Source: Saprospiraceae bacterium (GTDB lineage Bacteria; Bacteroidota; Bacteroidia; Chitinophagales; Saprospiraceae). Taken from it: a DNA stretch of 64,000 nt. The notes beneath the pieces are model-generated. The model was not told the DNA's origin, did not search any database, and saw only the letters and a program-made list of their open reading frames with translations. The position numbers and the translations under genes were made by a program. The stretch lies in contig JADJOB010000001.1 in assembly GCA_016714025.1 (NCBI GenBank), positions 310,001 to 374,000 of the forward strand, read 5' to 3'. Of this stretch, positions 55,919-64,000 are shown piece by piece (position 1 is the stretch's first letter; the number at the start of each line of letters is the position of its first letter).

Positions 55919-56170
55919 GTGAGGAGGAGGGCTGAAGGGCTGAAGGGCTGAAGGGCTGAAGGGCTGAAAGGCTGAACGGCTGTTAGACTGTTAGACTGTT
56001 AGGCTGTTAGGCTGTTAGGCTGTTAGCTTAATAGCTTATCAGCTTGTTAGCTTGTTAGTTTGTTAGAAATTTTTAACCACTGACCACTTTTTCCTAAACA
56101 CTGATTTTGGGCTGGAGGACTGAAGGGCTATTAGCTTATTAGCTTATTAGCTTATTAGCTTGTTAGAATT
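55919..56170. repeat. GGGCTGAA / TAGACTGT / TAGCTTnTTAGCTT array
   Basis: The ~300-bp gap between two genes converging on it (56217 is the last base) is filled with GGGCTGAA, GACTGTTA, GGCTGTTA and AGCTTnTT words, in order of increasing AT. The closing stretch near 56100-56165 returns to GGCTGGAGGACTG and then AGCTTATT words. Words are shared with the gaps at 25220 and 33605. No gene or hairpin terminator with a T run was seen. Confidence 0.85.
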
Positions 56171-56217
56171 TTTTGACCACAGAACACTAATCCCTGGCTA
56201 CTGATTTTTGGAATCAA

Positions 56218-56589
56218 TTAAGCCTCGGTGCTTTCTTTGACAGCCAAGGTACGTTCTTTGATACGTGCTTTTTTACCAGATAATTTGCGCAGGTAGAACA
56301 ATTTGGCACGACGAACGCGTCCTTTTTTTACCACTTTAATTTCTGCAATATTGGGAGATGAAAATGGAAAAATACGCTCTACACCAACTCCGCTGGATAC
56401 TTTTCTAACTGTAAAGGTTTTGTTTTTGCCTTCACCACGGACATTGATTACATCTCCTCTGTAATCCTGGATACGCTCTTTATTTCCTTCGATAATTTTA
56501 TAGCTGACTACGACGGTATCTCCTGAAGAAAATTCAGGGATCCGGCTGGTGTCCATTAATGTGTCCTGTACATATTTGAGCAAATCCAT
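56218..56589 (-). CDS. rplS: 50S ribosomal protein L19
   Basis: A 123-residue ribosomal protein. It shows FSSGDTVVVSYKIIEGNKER (S1-like beta start), QDYRGDVINVRGEGKNKTFTVRK, SGVGVERIFPFSSPNIAEIKV and GRVRRAKLFYLRKLSGKKARIKE, all typical of bL19. The C-terminus has the usual basic stretch. A strong -7 box lies 33 bp upstream. Confidence 0.97.
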   Translation of the reverse strand: MDLLKYVQDTLMDTSRIPEFSSGDTVVVSYKIIEGNKERIQDYRGDVINVRGEGKNKTFTVRKVSSGVGVERIFPFSSPNIAEIKVVKKGRVRRAKLFYLRKLSGKKARIKERTLAVKESTEA

Positions 56590-56622
56590 GATATTCTAGT
56601 TTAAGGATTTTAAAAAGAGTCG

Positions 56623-56630
56623 CAAAGATA
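56623..56630 (-). promoter_or_regulatory. -7 box TATCTTTG of rplS
   Basis: The minus strand matches TAnnTTTG exactly, 33 bp before the rplS start codon, in the gap between it and the CHU_C gene. Confidence 0.55.
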
Positions 56631-56666
56631 TAGTTTTTACCTGAAATTCTAAAAATTTAGCCTAAT

Positions 56667-58925
56667 TTATCTTATCAAACTGGCAAATCCTTTCAATTCG
56701 ATGAGTTGATTTCTAGGCGTGGTATATCGAACTACGTATACGTAAACGCCATTCGGCAAATTATTGCCTGAATTATCAAATCGGCCATTCCATCCTTCCA
56801 GGGGGTCATTGGTTTTAAAAACCTGGCCACCCCAACGATCCCAAATACTCATTTCAAACGATCTCATGCCATCCAAAATCCCTGAGCCTAAAAACTGCTC
56901 GTTTTTTGAATCACCGTTTGGTGTAAAGGCATTGGGCATAAAATAGGTCACAATTGGCTCTACATCAATGTATTGAGTCAAAGTATCGCGACACCCATTG
57001 TTATTTATGGCAATCAGTTGGATCCTTTGTTGACCCGTATCTCTAAATGTATAAATTGGGTTAAGCAACACGCTTCGATCACTTAGGTTAAAAACCCATA
57101 ACCGGCTGTTGCTATTAGTTGAAAGATCTGTGAAGCTGGCCGTTTTTTGAAATGAATTAAATTTATCCGGGGTAAAACTAAAGTCTGCATTCGGAGACTG
57201 CCTAGAATTTATCCAATTGGGGTAGTTTTTCTCAATATAGCATCCTATGGGTGAAGTTATCTGGAGCTTAACTGAAAACACACCACCGGTTTTGTAACTA
57301 TGACAGGGTGAAATTTCTGAACTGGTTTGCCCATCCCCAAAATCCCATAAAATGTCATAGGTCGTGTCGATAGGAATCGAAAGATTTTTAAAACACACGT
57401 TTAATGGCGTACAGCCATCAAAGGTCGAAGGTTCTACGATCAACAAAGGAGGTACCGGAAAATAGGAAATTGTAGCCACTGTATCATCCAAACATCCATT
57501 GATATCCCGAACTTGAAGCCGGATTGATTTCAATCCAGGGGTATTGAACAGGTAGCTTGGATCCTTAATAATCGAATTTCCAGCACCAGCAAAATTCCAA
57601 TTCCAATTGGTTAGTTGCCCACTTCCTGAAAATGAATTGTCTGAGAAAGAGACCGGTCCGGCAACGCAGGTATCGTAAGTAAACCCAAAACCGGCACGGA
57701 TTTCAGGAAAAACATTCACTTGAATATCAGCCGAATCCGAACATTCACTGCCTGGATTTAAAACCATTTTTCCAAAATACGTACCCAATCCAGGAAAGGT
57801 AAAACGCGCATTTCTTTGGGCTTCTTTTTGGTTTACACCTCCGATATTAAAAGTCCAATCATAGGCTCTAATGTATTGTACATCGGTACTTAAATTTTCA
57901 AAATCAATGCTTGTTTTGCCACAGAGATTGATAATAAATTTTTTATCACTGAGTATTGAATCAGATTTCAGTTTTGCATGCACTTTTGGTTCACAATAGG
58001 TCACATTAAATTGAAAATCCCGTCTGGTTTCTGTAAGCAGAATTCCATTTCTAAATTCCCGGATGCAAACACCCACCACAAATTGACCTTGGATTTCGGG
58101 TTTACCTGTAATCAATCCGGTTAAAGGATTTATTGAAACTACCGGATTTCCGGCAAGCGGAGTATTTGCAGTATATATCGGAGTTCTGAAATTCACGGTG
58201 CTGAATGGCGGCGGACAGCCAAACGGATCTGGTTTTACACCATAACACATTTCACTTCCGTTGAGGGTGCCATCCTGTCCGCCCGCAACCAAGGGTGTAC
58301 AAAATTCATAGGTCACTAAATCGCCATCCGCATCAATGATGGAATGATCAAAATTCAACGCACTGTTGATGCAAATTACGATGGGAGGAAATTTTTTAAA
58401 TCGAGGGCTGTTATTGCAAACCCGCTGACCTTCGGGAGTAATCTCGATTACAAACGCAGCACCATCCATTCCCGGGTTTAGGATATTGGAAATGGTTTCA
58501 TTCCGACAACATCGTTGGTAAGCAATGTAATAGGAATTGGTACTCATTCGCAAATTTCCGGTTTGAAATTCATAGGTACCTTCCTCGACACAGACATTCT
58601 CCGGTACTATCAAACAAGGATTATCTTCATCAGCATTTATTTTAACAATGGGTGATTTTAATAATACTTGATCCAGTTTCTTGACATTTCTATAAAAACC
58701 ATTGGGCAATTTCTCATAAATCCCTATTTTAATCTGTTGGTCAAATTCTGCGGCCTGAAAGGCATAACAGTCTCTATACATTTTTAAGGTCACCGCAAAA
58801 TTGACAAACTTATTGACTGTATCCACGCTTAAACACCGATAGGACATATCTCCCCCAATGATGTGTTTGCCATTCAACAGCATGGTATGACTTAAAAAAA
58901 CCAATAATAGTAGAAAGTGTCTCAA
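56667..58925 (-). CDS. Surface protein with PKD domains and CHU_C (T9SS type B) gliding-type sorting domain
   Basis: A 752-residue protein. The signal peptide is MRHFLLLLVFLSHTMLLNG, so the TTG at 58925 is used as start; the first ATG would delete the hydrophobic core. PKD-type repeats appear in the second half (DILWDFGDGQTSSEISPCHSY; WNWNFAGAG). The C-terminal ~90 residues are the gliding-motility CHU_C domain (NAFTPNGDSKNEQF, MSIWDRWGGQVF, GWNGRF, PNGVYVYVVRY), the type B T9SS signal. It probably is exported and attached to the surface and may help gliding or adhesion. It precedes rplS in the same direction but with a separate promoter. Confidence 0.87.
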   Translation of the reverse strand: MRHFLLLLVFLSHTMLLNGKHIIGGDMSYRCLSVDTVNKFVNFAVTLKMYRDCYAFQAAEFDQQIKIGIYEKLPNGFYRNVKKLDQVLLKSPIVKINADEDNPCLIVPENVCVEEGTYEFQTGNLRMSTNSYYIAYQRCCRNETISNILNPGMDGAAFVIEITPEGQRVCNNSPRFKKFPPIVICINSALNFDHSIIDADGDLVTYEFCTPLVAGGQDGTLNGSEMCYGVKPDPFGCPPPFSTVNFRTPIYTANTPLAGNPVVSINPLTGLITGKPEIQGQFVVGVCIREFRNGILLTETRRDFQFNVTYCEPKVHAKLKSDSILSDKKFIINLCGKTSIDFENLSTDVQYIRAYDWTFNIGGVNQKEAQRNARFTFPGLGTYFGKMVLNPGSECSDSADIQVNVFPEIRAGFGFTYDTCVAGPVSFSDNSFSGSGQLTNWNWNFAGAGNSIIKDPSYLFNTPGLKSIRLQVRDINGCLDDTVATISYFPVPPLLIVEPSTFDGCTPLNVCFKNLSIPIDTTYDILWDFGDGQTSSEISPCHSYKTGGVFSVKLQITSPIGCYIEKNYPNWINSRQSPNADFSFTPDKFNSFQKTASFTDLSTNSNSRLWVFNLSDRSVLLNPIYTFRDTGQQRIQLIAINNNGCRDTLTQYIDVEPIVTYFMPNAFTPNGDSKNEQFLGSGILDGMRSFEMSIWDRWGGQVFKTNDPLEGWNGRFDNSGNNLPNGVYVYVVRYTTPRNQLIELKGFASLIR

Positions 58926-59119
58926 AATTTCCCTGTGATTATATCTAACTAAACGAATTCTAGCGTTAATTGGTTATGATAATGTAAAACTAATTTAAAT
59001 GAACGATTCAAAAACTCATAATGAACTGAATTAATTTGCCCCAAAAGGGCTTTATTCAAGGCATTTAAATTTTTGAAGCTTTTCTTTGATCTTTACAATT
59101 TCCATATATTATGCAAAAT

Positions 59120-59127
59120 TAAATTTG
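59120..59127 (+). promoter_or_regulatory. -7 box TAAATTTG before the threonylcarbamoyl-AMP synthase gene
   Basis: An exact TAnnTTTG match ending four bases before the ATG at 59132. A transcript beginning just downstream would have almost no leader. Confidence 0.5.
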
Positions 59128-59131
59128 TTGG

Positions 59132-59716
59132 ATGAATTTCAATTTAAATGATGAAAATACTGATTTCTGGAGTGCAGTCCAGTGTCTAAAAGATGGGAAG
59201 GTGCTTTTGTATCCAACTGATACGATATGGGGTTTGGGCTGCTCAACGGATTTTCCTGAAGCATTGGAGCGATTGTATGAAATTAAGAAAAGGCCCGGAA
59301 ACAAGGCTGCCATCCTTTTGGTAGACTCGATAGATATGTTAAAAAAATACATCGATTACATTCACCCCCGGGTCGAAACGCTAATGGGTTTTCATAAAAG
59401 ACCCTTAACAGTCATCTACAAGAATGCAAAGAATTTAGATCCCCGATTTACTGCACAGGATGGTTCCATAGCCATTCGTGTTTGTGAGGATGTTTTCTGC
59501 AAGGCACTCATTCAAGAAATTAAGGGGCCCCTGGTTTCTACTTCGGCAAATTTCAACGGGGTCGATGCTCCTACTCATTTTGAAGAAATTGATCCCTTAC
59601 TCATACAACAAGTAGATTATGTTGTAAAATACAGACAAGATGATACTTCAAAAAATCAAGTAAGCTCTATCATACGATTTGATCCGGAAGGGGAATTGGA
59701 ATTCATCAGGATGTAA
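59132..59716 (+). CDS. tsaC: L-threonylcarbamoyladenylate synthase (Sua5/YciO/YrdC)
   Basis: A 194-residue YrdC-domain enzyme. It shows LYPTDTIWGLGCS, EALERLYEIKKRPGNKAAIL, PLTVIYKN, IAIRVCED and GPLVSTSANFNG. It makes threonylcarbamoyl-AMP for t6A modification of ANN-decoding tRNAs. It is short (no Sua5 C-terminal domain), so TsaC-type; YciO-like members without this role cannot be fully excluded. The gene stands alone, followed by the CACGAATG array. Confidence 0.88.
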   Translation: MNFNLNDENTDFWSAVQCLKDGKVLLYPTDTIWGLGCSTDFPEALERLYEIKKRPGNKAAILLVDSIDMLKKYIDYIHPRVETLMGFHKRPLTVIYKNAKNLDPRFTAQDGSIAIRVCEDVFCKALIQEIKGPLVSTSANFNGVDAPTHFEEIDPLLIQQVDYVVKYRQDDTSKNQVSSIIRFDPEGELEFIRM

Positions 59717-59820
59717 TTCTGATGAATAGATTCTCGAAAAAAACTGTGTAGTTTTTATAAACTGATTGCAATTGAAATTTTAGTCTCTAAAAATTATTGA
59801 ATTGAAGTCAAACTGAATAA

Positions 59821-60066
59821 ACGAGCTGCCACGAATGGAGGACAAATAGAGGAAGGAAGAATTGCCACGAATGCACGAATAGAGGACACGAATGAAGAAG
59901 GAGGAAATGCCACGAATGCACGAATGGAATACGAATGGAACACGAATGGAAGAAATGCCACGAATGCACGAATGGAACACGAATGGAATACGAATGGAAC
60001 ACGAATGGAAGAAGGGAGATGCGAAGTATAAAATTTATTCGTCCTTAATTCGTGCATTCGTGGCGA
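59821..60066. repeat. GCCACGAATGCACGAATGG array with inverted end
   Basis: Words CACGAATG, GAATGGAA and GCCACGAATGCACG are repeated over ~190 bp, then the complementary form TCGTGCATTCGTGGCG closes the array near 60046-60066. The array occupies most of the gap between the threonylcarbamoyl-AMP synthase gene and the S41 protease gene. Short reading frames in it produce repeated His/Glu/Trp/Asn peptides and are artefacts. Nothing else is seen in 59717-60080. Confidence 0.85.
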
Positions 60067-60080
60067 TTCTTCTTTCTTAA

Positions 60081-61628
60081 TTAATTTCTCAATTCTTGCA
60101 AAGCTCGTTGAAAAACCGGATCTGTTTTTAATCGTTCTTCCTGAAAGGTGGATTCACCAAACAACCACAATAAAATTGTTGCATGACAAGTTTGGATGAT
60201 TTGTTCTTCATTCCAACGGATGCCGGAATATTTTGTCTTTGCTTTTGACAATTCATTTTTTAGAATCAAATCCAATTGCTTATTGCTTTTCAAAGATTCC
60301 TTTGGATTTGCTACTAGTTTTTTTATTTCATGGATATGTCCTGCAATAATTGGTATTGCAATTAATTGTTGGGTAGAATCAAAAGCAGAGTTTGTTGCAT
60401 CTAATTCAATATCAGGAACGACCCCTTTATTTGTAGCCAATCTTCTTTTTTTTCTACTATAATAAATGGCCTCCCCTGAATTTTCAGGATTTGACAAATA
60501 ATTATACTCTTCTGAATTTTCATACGGTTTTTGAATGAGTCTTCCGGAATTGGTACTGAATCTGCTTACGGCCAGGCGGATTGCAGATCCATCCGGTAAG
60601 CTGTATTGTTCGAGCACAGTGCCTTTGCCATACGTATTTTGACCGACTATGGTCGCACGGTCCAAATCTTGAAGAGAAGCTGCAATCAATTCTGCGGCAG
60701 AAGCTGTTTCGTTATCAACCAACACTACTATTTTATCTAATCTAAAAAAAGGTTTTCCCGTTGATTTAAATTCCTTTGCAGCAGTTTTAAATCCTTGCGT
60801 CTTAAACAATAAAATATCTTTTTCCGGTATGAGTTGATTGAGAATATAAGCTGCTTCATGAACCAGGCCGCCCGCATTTCCGCGTAAATCTATGATCAGG
60901 CGATTGCAATTTTTTCCGGAAACATAGGTTTCCAAAACATTCATAAATTCTCTGTAACTTTCTTTGTTTAAGATTTTTAATTTCAAATACACGACTCCTT
61001 TTTCAGGACTGAAAGAAAGTCCTACAGCATTGTCTTTAAAAGGACTCAGACCAATTTTTGAATTTTGTTCCCGTGCAAATTCATGACTATACCATGCAAT
61101 TTCAATACTATCCTGATTTGATTCTAAAATGGAATCAATTAATGAATCTAAATAATACATGTCGGGTTTGATTTGCAAACCATTGATCAATTTAATTTGA
61201 TCACCGGCTTGCATCCCTGCGGCAGCTGCATCACTCGCTTCACGAACCTTTTGAATAACTATTTTTGAATCAGCAACTACCAAATCCAATCCAAAATCCT
61301 CATCGGTGCCATTCATTCGATTCGAAAATGAATTGAGTTCGCTCGATGGAATGTAATCTGAGTAAGGATCTAAACTTGCAAGCCATGCATCCAAAGCAAG
61401 GTCTGTGCTTTTTTCCAAATCAATGCTATCAATATATTTTGATTGAATATAACCCATGACATCCGCAAATTTTTGAATGCGATCCATTGAATTTAATTGG
61501 ATCGCATTGGTTTCAACGGATGGTTTTTGAACTTGTCGCATATTCATGCCAGCTATCAGACCGATTGCTGCACACAAACCCAATAAAAATGGTTGCCATT
61601 TTTTATATGTATCCAAGTTGGTGCTCAC
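60081..61628 (-). CDS. S41 (C-terminal processing) serine protease
   Basis: A 515-residue protein with an N-terminal hydrophobic anchor (WQPFLLGLCAAIGLIAG) and an S41 N-terminal helical part. A PDZ domain lies around residues 105-160 (GLDLVVADSKIVIQ, AAAAGMQAGDQI). The protease core has GGLVHEA, catalytic Ser in NETASAAELI (near 309) and Lys in GKGTVLEQ (near 334). It trims C-termini of periplasmic proteins. The gene starts 2 bp after the GAPDH gene and is likely co-transcribed. A C-terminal ~110-residue helical extension closes the protein. Confidence 0.92.
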   Translation of the reverse strand: MSTNLDTYKKWQPFLLGLCAAIGLIAGMNMRQVQKPSVETNAIQLNSMDRIQKFADVMGYIQSKYIDSIDLEKSTDLALDAWLASLDPYSDYIPSSELNSFSNRMNGTDEDFGLDLVVADSKIVIQKVREASDAAAAGMQAGDQIKLINGLQIKPDMYYLDSLIDSILESNQDSIEIAWYSHEFAREQNSKIGLSPFKDNAVGLSFSPEKGVVYLKLKILNKESYREFMNVLETYVSGKNCNRLIIDLRGNAGGLVHEAAYILNQLIPEKDILLFKTQGFKTAAKEFKSTGKPFFRLDKIVVLVDNETASAAELIAASLQDLDRATIVGQNTYGKGTVLEQYSLPDGSAIRLAVSRFSTNSGRLIQKPYENSEEYNYLSNPENSGEAIYYSRKKRRLATNKGVVPDIELDATNSAFDSTQQLIAIPIIAGHIHEIKKLVANPKESLKSNKQLDLILKNELSKAKTKYSGIRWNEEQIIQTCHATILLWLFGESTFQEERLKTDPVFQRALQELRN

Positions 61629-61630
61629 GG

Positions 61631-63100
61631 CTAGTAATACGTATAGCGTCTCACTTTAGCTACGTGTTTTGCAAGTCTTACAACCTGACAGGTATATCCA
61701 AATTCATTATCATACCAGGCATAAATGGTCACTGTTTTTCCATCTGCTGAAACGATGGTGGACGGTGCATCTACAACAGAAGCACAGGTAGTACCTACTG
61801 CATTGCTGGAAACGTATTCGTTTGAAGTTGAATACTGAAGTTGTTCAACCAAATCCCCATACAGACTTGCATGACGCAATTTGGCAAGGATTTCTTCCAG
61901 GTTGGTTGGTTTTTCCAAAGTCAGATTCAAAATTGCCAATGAAACATTTGGTACCGGAACGCGAACGGCATTGCCGGTTAATTTACCTTTAAGATGAGGC
62001 AATACTTTTGCAACGGCACTTGCTGCACCTGTGCTTGTGATTACCATATTGATCGGTGCGCCGCGACCTCTTCTCGGTTTGCGGTGAAAATTATCCAACA
62101 AGTTTTGGTCACTGGTATAAGCATGAACAGTTTCCAAATGTCCTTTTTCAATTCCGAATGCCTGATCTATTACTTGAATAATTGGAACGATTGCATTGGT
62201 GGTACAGGAAGCTGCACAAAAAATATTTTCATCTACATTGTCTGCTTCCTGGGTGTTGACACCTACTACGATGTTGGGAATGTCTTTTCCTGGAGCCGTT
62301 AAAATTATTTCAGAAATACCGGGTCTAAGATGAGCGGATAATTTTTCACGCGTATCAAACATTCCTGTATTATCAATCAGGAGTGCATCATGAATGCCAT
62401 AATCTTCATAATTAATTTCCGCAGGTGATGCAGCAAAGATCATTCTGATTCGATTTCCATTGATGATCGCTTCTGTTCCGTCCGGGCTTACTTCAATAGC
62501 CCCGGGAAAACTTCCATGGATTGAATCACTTTCCAAAAGCGCCAATCGCTTATGCACTTCTTCAAATTGATTTTTCATGCCTGCCCTCACAACGATGGCT
62601 TTTAATCGCAATTGTTCGCCACTTCCGGTTGATGAAATCAATCTGCGCGCAACCAATCGGCCGATTCGACCAAATCCATACAAAACAACGTCTTTGGGTT
62701 CAAATCCAACATTACCAATTTGCAAACCCGATTGCAGACGGTCTTTTATAAAATGGTCTAAGCTATCGAAATGCTTTTGCTGTGTTTCCCATTCGGAGGC
62801 TAATTTTCCAATGTCTATCCGTGACGGGCCCAGTTCATCCATTTTAAAAATAATGCGGGCAATCTCCAGGCTTAAATCAAGGTCAAGGGGTTTGTCAATA
62901 TAATTCTTTGCAAAGAGGTGGTCGCTGATAATTTGACTGGGACGCACGTCGTAAAGATCCTTGCGAAAAATGACCAATTCAATCGAACGGTCAAAACGCA
63001 GGTCGCCAACGATTTTACTTAACTCAAGTGCATTTTTTTCCTTTTCCCGCCAGTCCTTTAGTGCGAGTTCAATTTTTTCGTTTTGGTTAACGATAGACAT
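61631..63100 (-). CDS. gap: Glyceraldehyde-3-phosphate dehydrogenase, long form
   Basis: A 489-residue enzyme, longer than the ~335 of standard GAPDH. The extra ~130 residues at the N-terminus (KIVGDLRFDRSIELVIFRKDLYDVRPSQI region) belong to the extended GAPDH group found in Bacteroidota. Rossmann motif VLYGFGRIGRLVARRL, catalytic Cys near residue 295 in AASCTTNA, the substrate loop KLTGNAVRVPVPNVSLA and WYDNEFGYTCQ are all present. It oxidises glyceraldehyde 3-phosphate in glycolysis. The coenzyme is not proven by sequence. The S41 protease gene starts 2 bp after its stop. Confidence 0.92.
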   Translation of the reverse strand: MSIVNQNEKIELALKDWREKEKNALELSKIVGDLRFDRSIELVIFRKDLYDVRPSQIISDHLFAKNYIDKPLDLDLSLEIARIIFKMDELGPSRIDIGKLASEWETQQKHFDSLDHFIKDRLQSGLQIGNVGFEPKDVVLYGFGRIGRLVARRLISSTGSGEQLRLKAIVVRAGMKNQFEEVHKRLALLESDSIHGSFPGAIEVSPDGTEAIINGNRIRMIFAASPAEINYEDYGIHDALLIDNTGMFDTREKLSAHLRPGISEIILTAPGKDIPNIVVGVNTQEADNVDENIFCAASCTTNAIVPIIQVIDQAFGIEKGHLETVHAYTSDQNLLDNFHRKPRRGRGAPINMVITSTGAASAVAKVLPHLKGKLTGNAVRVPVPNVSLAILNLTLEKPTNLEEILAKLRHASLYGDLVEQLQYSTSNEYVSSNAVGTTCASVVDAPSTIVSADGKTVTIYAWYDNEFGYTCQVVRLAKHVAKVRRYTYY

Positions 63101-63160
63101 AGGATTTAATTTTCCGCAAAGGTTATAAAATCCGAAGCAAAAAACAATCCGGCTTGCGGT

Positions 63161-64000
63161 TTATCCGAGGTATTGTTTAAGTAATTTACTTCTGGAAGCT
63201 GAACGCAGTTTATTAATGGCTTTATCCTTAATCTGGCGCACCCGTTCGCGGGTTAATCCAAATTTATCCCCAATATCTTCAAGAGACTCAGGATGCTCTA
63301 CACCAATTCCAAAATACAATTTGATGACATCTGCCTGGCGATCTGTTAAAGTGCCAAGAGCCCGTTCAATTTCTTGACGTAAAGAATCTTTGAACTCCAG
63401 CTTTGCATCGGTGGCAGGTGTGCTGTCGTTTTCCAGAACATCCAACAAAGAATTGTCTTCACCTTCCACGAAAGGTGCATCCATGGACACGTGGCGTGCT
63501 GCTACACCCATGGTTGTTTCCACCTCTTCTGTTGGAATCTCCAGCAAAGTAGCCAACTCCTCTGCAGAGGGTTCCCGTTCAAATTCTTGTTCGAGTTCAG
63601 AAAAAGCACGGTTAATTTTATTTAAAGAACCCACTTTGTTTAATGGGAGACGCACAATCCGTGATTGTTCGGCTAATGCCTGAAGTATGGATTGACGAAT
63701 CCACCACACCGCATAGGAGATAAATTTAAATCCCCTGGTTTCATCAAAACGCTGAGCGGCTTTAATCAAACCTAAATTGCCTTCATTGATCAAATCTGAA
63801 AGAGAAAGACCCTGGTTTTGATATTGTTTTGCGACTGAAACCACAAAACGGAGGTTTGCTTTAGTGAGTCGTTCAAGGGAAAGCTGATCCCCTTGTTTAA
63901 TCTTTTTTGCTAAATCTACCTCTTCCTCTGGAGTCAAAAGATCTACTTTTCCAATTTCCTGTAAATATTTTTCGAGAGACTGACTTTCCCGATTGGTGAT
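63161..64000 (-). CDS. rpoD: Primary RNA polymerase sigma factor (RpoD-like), 5' end off the window
   Basis: The minus-strand frame is open to the right edge; reading in from 64000 gives ITNRESQSLEKYLQEIGKVD before LLTPEEEVDLAKKI. The TTG at 63937 is therefore an internal Leu codon. Region 2 is intact (LTKANLRFVVSVAKQYQNQ, then YAVWWIRQSILQALAEQ), as are region 3 and the region 4.2 helix-turn-helix (SLEDIGDKFGLTRERVRQIKD). Region 1.1 is absent, as in short Bacteroidota sigma-A factors, which read TAnnTTTG promoters. About ten residues are missing at the start. Confidence 0.95.
   Translation of the reverse strand: MTNRESQSLEKYLQEIGKVDLLTPEEEVDLAKKIKQGDQLSLERLTKANLRFVVSVAKQYQNQGLSLSDLINEGNLGLIKAAQRFDETRGFKFISYAVWWIRQSILQALAEQSRIVRLPLNKVGSLNKINRAFSELEQEFEREPSAEELATLLEIPTEEVETTMGVAARHVSMDAPFVEGEDNSLLDVLENDSTPATDAKLEFKDSLRQEIERALGTLTDRQADVIKLYFGIGVEHPESLEDIGDKFGLTRERVRQIKDKAINKLRSASRSKLLKQYLG

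Noticed and set aside
118..60066. Possible CRISPR arrays in the repeat-filled gaps
   Set aside because: Repeats are contiguous simple words without unique spacers of constant length, and no cas gene is nearby.
59780..60080. Several overlapping reading frames with His/Ser/Cys or Glu/Trp/Asn repeats
   Set aside because: All are products of the CACGAATG simple array read in different frames.

Overview
The window comes from a Bacteroidota chromosome, most likely a member of the Saprospiraceae/Chitinophagales branch. Four observations support this. Type IX secretion (T9SS) C-terminal sorting domains occur on several long secreted proteins, including one gliding-motility-type (CHU_C, type B) domain. 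Promoter -7 boxes match the Bacteroidota consensus TAnnTTTG. A short primary sigma factor of the Bacteroidota kind lies at the right edge. There are many SPII lipoproteins, HYR/PKD/VCBS adhesin-type domains, and AT-rich DNA with few Shine-Dalgarno sites. No transposase, integrase, phage gene or CRISPR array was seen.

Layout. (1) 1-19.8 kb: the last 28 codons of a methylmalonyl-CoA mutase, a repeat-filled gap, then a minus-strand surface module. This module holds a FAS1 lipoprotein followed 12 bp later by a 5365-residue HYR-type mosaic protein with glycine-rich, GATase-like, lamin-tail, P-domain, dockerin, cohesin-like and T9SS modules; a second FAS1-like lipoprotein lies upstream. Four ~208-bp direct repeats, each carrying a long inverted repeat, follow. 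(2) 19.9-25.2 kb: acyl-CoA (propionyl-CoA) carboxylase beta chain, a large VCBS/ASPIC-UnbV lipoprotein and a 2[4Fe-4S] ferredoxin. (3) 25.2-33.3 kb: an exosortase H (XrtH) locus. It holds two small secreted proteins, one with an IPTLxxWG-type sorting tail, then a small membrane protein, XrtH, an XrtH-associated membrane protein, a lipoprotein that resembles a free-standing subtilase prodomain, and a T9SS-sorted subtilase. (4) 33.7-38.4 kb: an iron-uptake-like module (porin, imelysin, diheme DUF1111 protein) below an AraC/PchR-type regulator. (5) 38.5-40 kb: tRNA-Ser(TGA) with two tandem 110-bp copies of its 3' end, a lipoprotein, and tRNA-His(GTG) with a terminator. (6) 40.4-64 kb: another VCBS/ASPIC T9SS protein, a methyltransferase, a tandem AAA+ ATPase, fdx-iscX, the kdsC-UbiA-maf operon, folD-prmA, a GWxTD protein, a lipocalin-like lipoprotein, SDR plus M1 peptidase, rplS, a CHU_C protein, the threonylcarbamoyl-AMP synthase, GAPDH plus S41 protease, and the primary sigma factor, which is cut by the window edge.

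How the parts relate. Two protein-sorting routes meet here: T9SS (five clients) and XrtH (one visible client). The exosortase gene set runs directly into a T9SS-sorted subtilase. Its lipoprotein neighbour aligns by eye with the subtilase N-terminal region, suggesting a protease/inhibitor or chaperone pair. The mutase fragment and the carboxylase both fit the methylmalonyl-CoA route, but roughly 20 kb of unrelated surface genes separate them. Seven intergenic gaps are filled with simple tandem arrays built from a small vocabulary of words, which looks like a genome-wide repeat habit of this lineage.

Limits: all functional calls rest on reading motifs and remembered family features. No database search, structure prediction or folding calculation was run. 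Residue positions marked 'about' were estimated from nucleotide positions.
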